NCBI GenBank assembly: GCA_964035795.1
Contig: OZ038324.1
Location: 1,469,779 to 1,533,778 of the forward strand
Origin: Pterobdella sp. o SKG-2022
Taxonomy: Eukaryota > Annelida > Clitellata > Hirudinida > Piscicolidae
Direction of reading: 5' to 3'
DNA: 64,000 nucleotides
The notes beneath the pieces are model-generated. The model did not search any database. It was not told the origin of the DNA and saw nothing but the letters and a program-made list of their open reading frames with translations. The translations under genes and the position numbers were made by a program. Positions 32,160 to 43,389 of the stretch are shown in pieces. Numbering within the stretch: the first letter of the stretch is position 1; each line of letters starts with the position of its first letter.

Positions 32160-33320
32160 CCAACCGCGGAAACAAGCAGGATTTAAAAAAGGATATTCGA
32201 AAATTGATCACCTTCACGTCGTGAAACTACAAGAAAAAACCCACGAATACCAGCTTCTGCTATACATGGCTTTCGTTGACTACAAAAAAGCGTTTGATAG
32301 CAGAGAGCTTCAACCTTTACGAAACAGTCTCAGTTCTCAAGGCACTAATAAAACATATATAAAAATTATAAAACATCTCTACAGTAATGCAAAATCTTTT
32401 TTCAGAACCAAAATAGATAGTAAATGCTTTAGGGTTAGGAGAGGCGTACGGCAAGGCGATACTATTTCTTCCATTCTGTTCAACATAGCTTTAAACAATG
32501 AAGTGATTGATAAAATAGAATGGGGTGATAAAGGTATTAATATTGACGGTGAATATCTGTCCCATTTTCTGTATGCAGACGATCTTATTCTCTTCTCACC
32601 TTCCGCCAATGAATTCCAAAGCATGCTAGAAGACATCAGTGAAAAAAGCAATAAAATAGGTCTAACCATTAACACAGACGAAACATAAATAATGCGCACT
32701 GAATTTACTGAGAATACAAACACAATAAAAATTAACAATAGAGAAATTTAAAAGACTAAAAATTAGTTATATCTAGGCCAAACAATAACAAACAATTATG
32801 ACCAAACAATAGAATTACATGAAAGAATAGGTCTGGGCTGGTCAGCTTTTGGTCGTTTTAAAAATATACTGGTAAATAAAAAGGTTAAACCAGAAACAAA
32901 GAAAAGGATTTTTGATGAAATCACTCTACCTACTATGACCTTCGCTTGCCAGACATGGTCGTTGAGTGACACCAAACTAGAAGCACTCTGCATATCCCAG
33001 AGAATAATAGAGCGAGTTCTTCTAGGAATAACATTACTTGATAAAAAACCTAATTACTGGATTCCAACTAAGACAAATATTCGCGACATTAAAGATACTG
33101 TCAGAGTTAACCTATACGGTGGTCGGGGCATTTGGCAAGATTCACGGATAAGCGCTAGACACTCAGAGTGACTCATTGGTATCCACGTGGAAACAAAAAA
33201 AGAAGAGCCAGACCAAAATAAAGATGGGTTGATTTTTTGAAAAAATACTATGGAGTCAACTGAATGGCTGTGGCAAATGACAGGAAGCAGTGGAAGATGT
33301 CAAGAGAGGGATTCCTCTGT
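32160..33320 (+). mobile_element. RTE-like LINE reverse transcriptase, 5'-truncated
   Basis: The forward frame 32221-32688 has FVDYKKAFDS, RRGVRQGDTISSILFNIAL and the catalytic FLYADDLILFS. The next parts (LYLGQTITNN, MTFACQTWSLS, the arginine-rich R-ARPKIRWVDF and W...A.DR-like endings) follow in broken frames to about 33310. The body is young enough that several hundred bases remain open. Confidence 0.85.
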
Positions 33321-33589
33321 TCTCATTAGTTCATTTAATCATTATTTTTCAAAAAATTCCAATTTTTTCTTCTTTCTTCCTTATCGTATTTTCTCTAAAC
33401 CTATGCCCTGCTCTCATGGTTTTCTACTTAATCTTTCCAAATTCTCTTCTCCTCCTTTCGGATCGTTAGGCGGCGCTTTTTTTTCCTCTTCTCAAACCTT
33501 TTAGTTCCTCATCTGTTTTCAATAATATTTCATCATCCACTATTTTTTTTTCCAGTTCTAGATCCTCTCACTCATCTTTTATCTCTTCT

Positions 33590-35600
33590 TCTCATTAAAA
33601 ATCTAAATCTTTTCATCTGACAACTAAATCATCCAACTCATCTCATAACTCTTCTAAACTTTTTGAATCCATTGATATCTCTTTTCTTAACATAAGATCT
33701 TCTAATAAAAAATCTATTCATGTTTTTAATCTCCTTTCTGACTCCAACCTTGACTTTCTAGCTCTCAGTGAGACCTGGCATGAACCTGCTTCTTCTCCTT
33801 CTTTCATCTCTGCTTGTCCTCCTTCCTATTCTTTCCTTGAATTTGCTCGTGCTTTTCAAAATTCTCTTTCTACTTCTTTTTCCACTTATTACAAATCTAC
33901 TTTTTCTTCCTCCAAAGCTTTTCATCCTGATTTTAAATCCTTTGAATCCTTTGTCTCCTCCTTTAAATATGGTACACTCACCCTGTTTATTGCTGTTATT
34001 TATCGACCTCCTTCTTCTCTCTCTTCCCTTATTCATGACTTATATTTTTATATGCTCCTTTCTTTTTTTTTATCATAGATGACTTTCAATTCAACAACAA
34101 AAATAATTTCTACCCTAAAAAATTTCTTGAACTTTTTGAACTTTTCAATCTTTCCCAACATTGTCATTTTCTTTCTCATTTCTCTGGCAACACTATTGAT
34201 TTTTTCATCACATCATCCTTTATCAAACCCATTAGTATTCATGCTCACCCAGTCTCCTTCTCTGATCACCATCTTATTCAATTTTCTTTACCTTCTAGCC
34301 CCATTAAGCTCTTTTCTACTGTCAAGCTATCTACTCGCTCTTGGTTTCAATTTGATGAAAATCTTTTCATTCAACTTCTCTCTGCATCTTCCTTTGACTC
34401 TTCTTCTTTCACTGACGTTGATGATTAAAGCTTTTATCCCTCGTTTTTCCTCTTTCAAAGCTCACATCCAAACGTACTTTATGCAAGCTTGAACATTCTT
34501 ATCGTGCCTTTCCCTTTTCTTCCTTCCATGATCATTGGTTTTCTTACCTATTAATCTATCGTTCTCTTCTCCGTTCTAAACACTCCAAATTTCTTATTTC
34601 TTCTATCAAATCTGCTTCTTCTTCTTCATTTCGTTGGAAAAACCTCAATCGTGTTATTTTTAAAAAATCCCCTTCTTATACTTTTTCTTTTCAAGATATT
34701 TGTAACTTTTGCCACACCAGGATTTTTTTTGATTAGAACTAATTCCTCATCATCTCACACTTTTTTAGCTTTTTTTTTTCTTCTGTTTTTCTCTTACTTT
34801 TCACCCATCACCTTATCAAATCTGTATCTTCATTTTTTTGTTCCCTCAACCTAATTTTTTCAAAAATTGTTAATGATCTTTCCTCCTTCTTTTATCCCAT
34901 CATTATCAATTTTATAAATGTGTCTTTAGCTAATTCTAAATTTCCGACCTTTTTTAAATAATCTATTGTTACTCTAATACTGAAAAACCCTTCCTTTGAT
35001 CCTTCTATCATCTCAAACTACCTCTCTCAATCTGTCTTTAAGTTCTCCCACTTTACTGAAACATGCTTTCTGAAAAACTCTAGGAATGCTTTTCTATTTT
35101 ATGACTCTGGTAAGCTTGCTTTTTTTTCTGCTTTTGACACTGTACACCAGTAACTTTTACTTTAACATCTTAACTCCTTTTTTGGTATATCTGGCTTCTC
35201 TCTTCTTTGGCTTACTTTCTATCTTTTTGGTCGTCCTTTTAATGTCACTATTAATAATTTTTCTATGTTTTTGACAGTGTTTTCTAGGAATTTGTTTTGA
35301 GGTCTTTTTGTATATTCTTTAGGCCATTCATCTCCCTTGTTTGATTGAATCATTTTATTTCCAAAGTCAGCTTTTTGCGACGATGCCCATATCTTCTCTT
35401 AGCTTTCTTTTAGTTTTTGAAAAATTAACTCTCTTCCTTCATTATATTTTTTCTTAGAGAGAATTCATGCATCTTAAAATCAATTTGTCAAAATTCAAAT
35501 TTATCGTGTTCAAACTTTGCTTCTTTTTTCTTCCTCTCATGAAAATCTTTTTTGAGCTTACTATCCAGAAGTTTATATAGCGCCAAGAAAAGCGACTGAG
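33590..35600 (+). mobile_element. Pyrimidine-rich LINE, decayed
   Basis: Read through frame breaks: ISFLNIRSSNKKSIHVF, LDFLALSETWHEPAS (endonuclease: LNIRS.xNK and LALxETW), AVIYRPPSSLSSL, SFSDHHLIQFSL (DHH). Then reverse-transcriptase-like pieces up to about 35550. Its coding strand is unusually rich in C and T. A second copy of its 3' part is at 45690-46740. It seems to be a Jockey/CR1-type LINE, long dead. Confidence 0.72.
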
Positions 35601-37085
35601 GTACCTCAGTCTCAAATATTGTGGAATGATAGTTTAAAAAGTTATATTTTGAGACGAGACTTAAAAGTTGCTAAGGATGTTGAGTTTGATGCTTAGTTTT
35701 ATTTTAATATTATCTATGGGAGAGGGAGAAGATAGGTGACTAAAGGGTATCTTGTTGAAATATGTGAGTAAGCTCTTTCAATCAATTCATATAGTGGCAT
35801 TAACTTCAAAAGTTTCTAGACCCCTGTATTACGAACTATGAATGTAAAATAATTAAATGCAATATAACGTTATGTAATTTTCCATAGATATGACAATTTT
35901 TACAAGGATTATGCAAATATAATAAATAAAATAAAAAAGAGAACCAAGATTACATGAAAAAAAGGTATGTTGTTTGAAACAAAAGCAACTATAAGAATAT
36001 TCTAGAAATGACATTTGCAAAACTGAGTTGGTTTTATGAATGCATTAATAATAAACAAAAAAATTTATAAATAAAATTGCAAATAAAAGTTTTGATCTAT
36101 CAAGTGTTAATTTTAGAAAAATTTGAACTTCATTGTCTTCATCTTCTTCTTTAATGGCACTTCCATATCACCACAACTGAAACCAGAAAGTGATTCTTTT
36201 TCTTTTTCTTATTGTTACATTTTTTAATATTAACCAAATGATAATTTTTTTCATCTGTTATAAGAATTTCATTTATATAAGCCTTCATTACCCCCAAAAA
36301 CTATTAAGTGTCTATTTTTGTGTTTTTTGTTGCATGAGATGAAATTGCTGATATTCAAAATTCATCCCCAATCTATGTAAAGCAAAAAACCCGAGTTCAT
36401 CCCAAAAAAAGCTTGGTATTTTTTGTGTTTAGTGCTAAGTTATCAAATTCCGAAATAAGTGGCAAAATTATTTTAAATAATAATATTTTGACATTTTAAA
36501 CTGAATTTTCTAGTTTTTAAATATGAAAATCGACTATTCGAGTCGCCATTATAACTTTTACAGAGCACCTCCGATGGGCGCCAAAAAATATTTTACTTTT
36601 TGAGAGCTTTTGTTTTTTCTCATGGTGTTTAGTTTGATATTGTTGGTCTTTTTTTTTGTTTTGAGTTAAGTTTTGTCCCTTGTATTATATGTTCCTAATG
36701 TGTATTATATGTATCAAGTTGAGTGATTTTTTTAGGATAGAGTTGGTGTTTGGTTGTTTGGATTGGTTGTTTCTGACTTTGTAACTTTGGGTCTGGGATT
36801 AATGACGAGTTGAGAATTAATTTTTATGTGTTTTATAGTTGAATTTTGAAAAAATTAATGTTTTTGCTGTTACAACTATTCTTAGATGTTGTGTCTTGTT
36901 GTTGTTGTATATTTTTATTAATTTAATTCTTCTTGATGTAAGGGGTATATGGATGATTGGAATGTCGTTTGAAGGTGACGTAGAAAAGCCTAACTCAAAT
37001 AACGAGGGGAAAAACAAAGTATTTATTAACTTTGTGTAAGTATTTATAAAATTAATTCATAAAGCTTCCCAATTCAACTTAATAA
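35600..37085. other. AT-rich intergenic stretch
   Basis: No coding, RNA or repeat feature supported. Two overlapping open frames near 36817-37039 are mutual shadows without motifs. Confidence 0.4.
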
Positions 37086-37089
37086 TCAG

Positions 37090-37125
37090 TTGATAATGTT
37101 AGATTTTTTTTGCGAAAAGCTTTGT
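37090..37125 (+). ncRNA. Hammerhead-like motif, degenerate
   Basis: TTGATAATG, a poorly paired stem region, then GCGAAAAGCTTTGTGAAT. Member of the dispersed family. Confidence 0.3.
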
Positions 37126-37464
37126 GAATCTCATGGTTTAAACATGAAGGTGATTTAAGATTTATCCAGTGATTATTAAAAATGATGCAAGGAATGACCG
37201 GTTGAGGTGTGGTGGGAGCTTATGACAAATACGACATAAACTGGATCCCAGGTCTTTTTCTATGTTTTCTGCTAGAAAAACCAGAGCTTTCTTTCATAGT
37301 TTCAAGTCCTGATAGAAGTGGAACCCAAAGATGGCCTGAGTGAGGTCCTCTTGGTACTTGGAAGAATAGGGAGTGCATCTTGTCCAGATTTTATAATTTC
37401 TTTTAATTGGAAAAAAGAAAATTTGACTTTGCCCAGATCCAAGCGTTTGGAGCTCGTAGACAGT

Positions 37465-37825
37465 GTTTTTCACAGAAGCCCCATGCAGTGAAAGTATCTT
37501 GATGTACTGATGTGACGGGTGTAACTTCCAACTAAAATTGTTTGAGTGTAATGCAATATTATAAGATTTGCTTGTAGACGCAGACCAGTGGGACCGTTGT
37601 CGTCTTCTTGCTGCTAAGTCGGTACACTCCACAGCGTGGTCGAAAGCTGTGCCAATTCCCGTTTTAAGAAATTTTTTAGGTGCAGAGGAGCTTCGGATGG
37701 CGGTTGCGCTTCGAGTAGGGGCTAATATATCTTGCGCCCCCACGTGCCATTGCAAATGTGGTTTAAGAATGTTGAAGTATAAGAGCCTGAATCTAAAAGT
37801 AAAGACAAAAAACACAAATTGTTAA
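37465..37825 (+). mobile_element. Fragment of a retrotransposon-associated ORF
   Basis: The forward frame (37568-37825) includes AVPIPVLRNFLGAEELRMAV and ALRVGANISCAPTCHCKCG. The pattern xxPxxxLGxxLxxxxLRxAVxLRLGA...CxCG is, from memory, a conserved block of the same polyprotein-like ORF whose C-terminal block is at 31312-31491. It is more GC-rich than its surroundings. The 65-bp stretch before it (37465-37530) is repeated at 26875-26940. Confidence 0.45.
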
Positions 37826-37832
37826 GCAAATG

Positions 37833-37869
37833 ACACAAAACTTTTCGCAAGACTAGATTACATTATCAA
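37833..37869 (-). ncRNA. Hammerhead-like motif, degenerate
   Basis: Reverse strand: CTTGATAATG, hairpin GTAAT..CTTGC region, then GAAAAGTTTTGTG. Stem II is imperfect. Confidence 0.3.
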
Positions 37870-38193
37870 GTCGTTACTTTTATATAATATGTTCTATGTT
37901 AACTCATTTGTAAAAGAAATTTTGACGTCTTTGACGTCAAAACTACTTTTTAAATATTCTAATTGAGCAATAAAAGCTTCAATTTTTAATAAATTTAGCC
38001 TACAAAGTTCTTATAAAAGTGATTATATCTCTAATGCTTAATGATGAGTCTCAACTTGTGTGTTTTTAGAAGATAGCACTTCATGCTGCAATTGAAATAA
38101 ATTTATTGAAACACGAGCCATTGAGTCCATTTGGTAATAAAAAAAATTAGTTGCAATTTTAAGTTTCACTTTCTTTTTATGGCAGCAGAGCAA

Positions 38194-39411
38194 CTAAGGT
38201 TGGGACTTGTTCAACGACTGCTCCTTTCTCTGGATGGATTTAAGCAAGTGGTGGCCTTTGTTTTTCGATTGCTTCAAATCGATGAACTGAAAAATTTTAT
38301 TTAGAATTTTTTGGTGAAACAAATGCCACTCAGAAGTTTTGGAGTAACTTTTAAGGGTTTTTCCACAACCAATCTTTCCACACCTTCAGTGCAAGGGGTC
38401 ACCTTAAGACTGCCAGAGTAATACAGTTCAGTTGTGTCAACAAGTTGGCTTAGAGAAAAAGCTTTTTTGTTGAACACATATTTAACTATTTCGCCTGAAT
38501 GTTTCGAAAAGTTATTGGATATAACGGTTTGAACTTAAGAAAAATGAATCCAGATTATTTAAGAACCTGCATTTCTCAGTTTTAGAGTTAAAGTTAGGAT
38601 AGAAGCAATTTCAAACATATCTTTATATTTGGTTGAATCTTCCTAGGTCGAGAAAGTTTTTGTAGAAAACAATATATATAAATTCTAAAAAATAACAAAC
38701 GAACTTCCAAAAAGACAGAGATGGCGAGAGTAACCCCTGTAATTGTAGCAGCTTCAATGAAGTTTGCGGTCCCTTCTTTGGCGAAGATGAATTCGATCTA
38801 AAAAACAATGTGAGTTTTAATCTACTGAATGTTTTATAATGGCGTACTTCTCCATCAAACTCTTTTCCGTTGATTTTGTGTTCAGAATCTCCCCAGTGAT
38901 AATTGACCAGATGCAAGACAAACTTCGTACCATCTTCTAACTTCACATACTCTTTGAAGTCGTCAGAGCCCAGAGATACTTTGCGAATTATTTTTAAAAA
39001 ATCAACCATTGAATCAGGTCAAAAAGAGGTTTCGTTTAATTTTTATATTTTGTTTGAAAAGTTACAAATTTTGGTTTTACCACAACTCCTTGAAAATTTA
39101 AAGTTACTTCCGACCTGTTTCTCCATCGTTTTGAAACCAAACAGTTTCGTTGATGGATGTTCTTTCTAAATTAAATTCAACTTGAGTTTTTGAAGCATCA
39201 TACTGGGCAGCTGAAGTCACGATGTTAATGGGAGACTGGCTTGTTCCTTCTTTGCATTTGGCCACTTCATTCCACTTCGAATTGAATAATTCTTCTGTGA
39301 CGTAAAAATATTGATGATTAATAACGAGCGAAGGTTCAAACATTTTGAGTGCTCACCAGCAAAAGTAAGACTGCAAAAAAGCAAGGAGAAGATATAAACT
39401 TTCAGGAACAT
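38194..39411 (-). pseudogene. Carbonic-anhydrase-related gene D, probably broken at exon 6
   Basis: Minus-strand exons by comparison with E: 39411-39357, 39294-39115, 38978-38848, 38797-38705, 38642-38567, 38494-38334 and 38286-38194. Exons 1-4 are open and nearly identical to gene E; signal MFLKVYIFSLLFCSLTFA; LVNYHWGDSEHKING and IEFIFAKEG again lack two zinc histidines. Exon 6 has lost two codons (YYRYSG is YYSG). Its donor, GTGAGT in the sisters, is CTGAGT, so splicing to exon 7 should fail; read-through meets a stop soon after. Exon 7 also lost five codons. A shorter protein could still be made from exons 1-6. Transcript data would decide. I call it a probable recent pseudogene. Confidence 0.72.
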
Positions 39412-39510
39412 GTCGGAGAATCTGTGGTGGTGTTGGAAACCTGCTGATGCCAACCAGGAATTCAAAGAAGAGTTTTTTTTGGATGTTTTGAATGGCAGAC
39501 TCAAACCCCT

Positions 39511-39519
39511 CTTTTTATA
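39511..39519 (-). promoter_or_regulatory. TATA box of gene D
   Basis: TATAAAAAG on the minus strand, 100 bp before the ATG at 39411. Confidence 0.6.
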
Positions 39520-40019
39520 GCGTTATAAAACAAAGATACGGTGTTTGAGAGCTCAAACGTCCATCTGCCATATTTGCTCACGTGGAATCAATTGCCACAA
39601 ACTTCTGAATGAAAAAAATTAAATTAAAAATCTATAATAAAGAATTTAGATTGAGTTGAAATATAAAAAAAACTGCTTGAATGCAGAATTATGTATTTAA
39701 TAATGTGTAATAAAAAATATATATATTTTTGAGTGAATCCTATTCAACATAAGTAGTTGTCACCCTGCTTTAAAATCAATCAAAAATGCTCATCCATTTC
39801 ATAACTTCCTCATTTATTTTTATATCGAATAAGCGAAAATAATTATAGTAGAAAATGTTGAAAATTTTCAAATAGAACTACTATTTTTTTATATCAAAGT
39901 GAAAGATTTAATAAATTTTTAATAAAAATTTCAAAATTCCGTGATAAATTTAATTTTATAGTTGTTTTAATAGTAGGAGTCAAAATAATTCCAGTTTTGT
40001 TGGAGTGTTGTTGTTTTTG

Positions 40020-40470
40020 AGCACCAGCTTCCAATCTCTATTTTGAGCGAGGACCCAACAAAATTTGTAGCTTTGGGTTTTGTTTTTTAGTGAGCAATGG
40101 ATTGGTGTTCCATGGTTCCATTGCAGTCAACCCAGTACTTATGATGGGGTATACACCTGATGGATGAGTTTGATCTGCTCTAGATTAGAAAACTTAAGTA
40201 GTTGAGAACTTTTTTGACAATCCTGCACCACGAGGAGGAAGATTCTCTCGCCGGGCTGTTTTTGTTGTTGTTGAGCGCCAACTCCCAAAGTTTCTTCAAC
40301 ACTCTTGAGCGAGTATCCAAAGAAACCTGTAGCTTCGAGTTGCTTGTGTCTTTTGGGGAGCATCGAAAAAAAGGATAGATGGATTTCAAAATGCTCTGGG
40401 GTAGGAAGCTAACGTAATAGAGAACCTCTTCGAAACTTGTTTGATTGCACACTCGGAACCACAAAAAGCA
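40020..40470 (-). repeat. Repeat block shared with 53100-53260
   Basis: The reverse strand from about 40460 (GGTTCCGAGTGTGC, CGAAGAGGTTCTC, TTACGTTAGCTTCC) matches the forward strand at 53120-53200 (TCGAAGAGGTTCTCAATTACGTCAGCTTCC). Part of a retroelement, inferred from its linkage to the fragments at 40545-40880 and 52200-53360. Confidence 0.5.
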
Positions 40471-40544
40471 CTGTTGTTGTTGTCGTTATATTACTTCAAG
40501 TGATGCAAATTTTATTTATTTTTTACCGAAATTTTGTATTTCTT

Positions 40545-40880
40545 TAAATATGACTGTAGAATTTCCCACGTTTAGTGAGAAGATGACTACCCCCCTCAAT
40601 AAAATCATCATACACAATAATAGAACTGCTCATAATGACTTGACAAAATTGAAAAGATTATTCCATGTTTTTCCCTCCTACTTTCTTCAAATTAATAGAC
40701 AGAATCCTCGCTAATTACACAAAATCCATCATAACTACTCAACTCGCCATGAAAAAAAAATTTTATTAGTGCGGTAAATAAAATAGAAACAATATACCTT
40801 CTCAGACAACATCAAACACCTAGGACCAACAGCACTCAAACCTTCAATAGAAACACCAAAAATATGAAAAAACTCTAAAA
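40545..40880 (+). mobile_element. LINE fragment related to 52200-52760
   Basis: ACAGAATCCTCGCTAATTAC and CAACATCAAACACCTAGGAC (SDNIKHLGPT) are also present at 52350 and 52650. The phrase fits the start of a LINE reverse transcriptase domain. Confidence 0.55.
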
Positions 40881-40978
40881 TCATCGTGAATCATAAAAAC
40901 ACGACTATATTTAAATTTTTTATTTTGACGAAGCTTTTTGATATATATATAAAATACAAATATTTTCGTGTTAGTTAC

Positions 40979-41014
40979 CTGATGATGATATAGAATATAT
41001 CGAAAAGCTTCGTC
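40979..41014 (+). ncRNA. Hammerhead-ribozyme-like motif, best copy
   Basis: CTGATGA (intact core half), one extra T, stem II GATATA-GAA-TATATC, then GAAA and a short AGCTTCGTC that could make a minimal stem III ending in GTC, the usual cleavage triplet. A 23-bp inverted repeat (40924-40946 with 40995-41017) surrounds it. Penelope-like elements are known to carry hammerheads; the extra base and weak stem III leave activity uncertain. Confidence 0.5.
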
Positions 41015-41039
41015 AAATTAAAAGATTCAAGTATTATCC

Positions 41040-41800
41040 TGTTTTTATGAATCCCAATTTTAAGGTTAGATATTCACAATCTAAAAGCATCTTCATAGCC
41101 ATGCTCTACAACGACGCCTTTCTTTCCACAACTCACAGAACAACAGCGCTATTACCGACCATTTCTAACTTGACTTGACTTCATAGTTCTTCAATGGTTT
41201 TTTGCTCCGAATGAAGAAAGCGTGTTTCTTCCTTGTTTCTGTCTCTTGCATACTTTTCTATGGTGGAGAGAGATAGTGTTCAGTCCTCTCTGATGTTGAC
41301 ACGCCATCTTTCTGCATGCCTTTCTCTCTGTCTTGCACCAGTAAGCTCTTGTTTTTAGGCAACTTAATTAGTGAGTTTTTTAACACTAAAAGTGCTTTTT
41401 GTTTTTTCTTTTTCAAGCCTTTGGCACTTCTGAAAAGATTGCGAGAGATGTTACTTTCAAAAGCTTGCTAAAAAGTCATAATTCTATTTTACAAAAAAGA
41501 TTCAAATCATTTTTGTCTAAAGACTGGCTTAGTTCATTTATTTTGTAAGTTTTCATTTCTCTGTTTTTCCATTTTTTTGTTCAGTGTACAATATGTTGTT
41601 TTGGTTTCAGTATTTCTCAAGTGATTATGCCTTTTCATTTTGGCATTTCTGCACTCTTCACACAAGCTCATCAACTCACTTGATACACCATGTATTTTTT
41701 ATGCCGCTTGAAACCATTTTTATGCTTCGCTACAGGGTGAGTTATGCTTTTGAATTTTTCCTACAACCTCAAAAGCTTATTTCCTTTTTGTAACACTGCG
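41040..41800. other. No gene recognised
   Basis: One open frame at 41584-41793 has no motif and looks like chance. Otherwise unassigned. Confidence 0.35.
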
Positions 41801-41809
41801 ATCTTCTCC

Positions 41810-42600
41810 ATATCTCAACTTCATATCGTTAAGTCAATTTATGTATACTTAGTTTCTCTAAATCATATCTTTTTGGAACATATCTTTCTTTGGTTTTTCA
41901 ATATTAAGATTAGCTAAAACTAACAAATGGTCGAAACCTATTCTGTAATTAATCTTTCTATAGTGTTTGAATATTATGCTTCCTATAATTATTGTTAATC
42001 ATTTCACAAGAGAACTGATTTTTTCAATTCTCTTGTATTAGGGAGAGATTTTAACCTATATTTCAGAACAGTCTTTCTATGTTCTGGGCCAGATTTTTCG
42101 CTTCTTCCAAACTCGAGCTTGCTATAACGAGATTATTTAGTGCGTATAACTTAAAAGGTTCAACCCTCTTTGGTTGTGAGTTCCACTCCAAAAGTACCTA
42201 ATGAGTTTGAATCATTCATATCTTTTTCCATTTTCAACTAATGTGTTAAGTTCCCCATTGAAACAAAATTTTATTAATTGGTATGTCACTTTGTAATTGA
42301 TCAAGGAATTCTTCATAATGCTAGTCGTCATAGCTAGAGTCGGGTGCGTATACAGTGAAAATATTCACTCTATTTGCTTCAAATTTCAGTGTAGTTTTTA
42401 TAAGTCTTGTAGGACTAGCCTGGTAGTCTACTACTACTTTCAATTTATTTGGTCATAGCTGGTCCGTTCTGTGCAAAGCTTTTGTATTTCAAGTAGATAA
42501 GCGTAAAACCTGGAGTTTTATGGCACCCTTGATTTTCCTAATACTGAAGGCAATTTTTTTTGTTTGAGTTCATAGAGACATAATTATGTAAACTTTTGCT
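41810..42600 (-). mobile_element. RTE-like LINE endonuclease relic
   Basis: The reverse strand reads FEANRVNIFTVYAPDSSYDD, HYEEFLDQLQSDIPINKILF (with a stop between) and NLVIASSSLEEAK. The pattern N..N.fxVYAPxSxxxD...EEFYxxLQ... is the apurinic-type endonuclease of RTE-like LINEs. GDFN has decayed to QWGT. Confidence 0.72.
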
Positions 42601-42639
42601 TTCAAGTTATATAGCAACTCTTTATGAATTAAAGTTCCT

Positions 42640-43120
42640 AATACCAAAGAACGACTTAATGAATGCTTATGAATCAATTTTCCAATCGAAATTAAACTAC
42701 TGCAATAATATATGGGCGTCTACCTTCAACGGTAGAATAAATAAACTTTAGAAACTCTAAAACAAAGCCATATGAACCTGTCTAAATTTCAAACAAACTG
42801 ACCATATTGACTATAATAGTCTTAAAAACCTAACCAAATATCAATTCTTAATAAACATGTATAAGCACAAACATAATCTTCTCAACTCAGTTCTAACAAA
42901 AATCTCCAATTTAAACACAAATAATAATTTTAATTTAAGATATGCAAACAATTACAAAAAAAAAAAATATAACACAAGTTTAAAGAAAATGACTATATCT
43001 ATAATGGGTCCTGAATATTGGAATAAGTTTCCTAATAACTTAAAAATAATTATAGCATAAATACTTTTGAAAACTAAATTGAAACAATATATTTTAAATA
43101 ATCAATGACTATGAATCATA
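42640..43120 (+). mobile_element. Jockey-like LINE C-terminal fragment
   Basis: LNYCNNIWAST, then LKNLTKYQFLINMYKHKH and a final MGPEYWNKFPNNLKIIIA (xxPxxWNxLPxxLK). Stops interrupt it. This is the same general type of C-terminus as 9700-9875. Confidence 0.68.
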
Positions 43121-43389
43121 CATATATAATATTATATTTTTGATTTCACTAAGAGATGCCTCTGGCGGGTTTTGCGCAACCCTTTAGCTTTTCTTACTTA
43201 TGGTTTTTTTACTAATAAACTGTTGAACGAACTGTTGAAAAAAATAAATAGATAAAAATAATAGAAAAATTATTTTTAAAAAGGGCGTTCAACAAGAACA
43301 ATTTAGCATTCCACATATCTTAGAAACTAGAAAATATTTTATGAAAACAAGAATGAAAAAGATGCGAGCAGTCAATTATTGTTCTATTA

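Noticed and set aside
33758..34036. 92-codon Arg/Lys-rich frame on the minus strand
   Set aside because: Shadow of the pyrimidine-rich LINE coding on the plus strand; composition alone explains it.
37294..37815. 173-codon frame on the minus strand
   Set aside because: It lies opposite the recognisable LRMAVALRVGA block on the plus strand and has no motifs of its own.
39217..39504. 95-codon frame over exons 1-2 of gene D, and the similar frame at 48122-48409
   Set aside because: Same frame-shifted read-through of the promoter, exon 1 and intron 1; conserved only because the DNA is duplicated.
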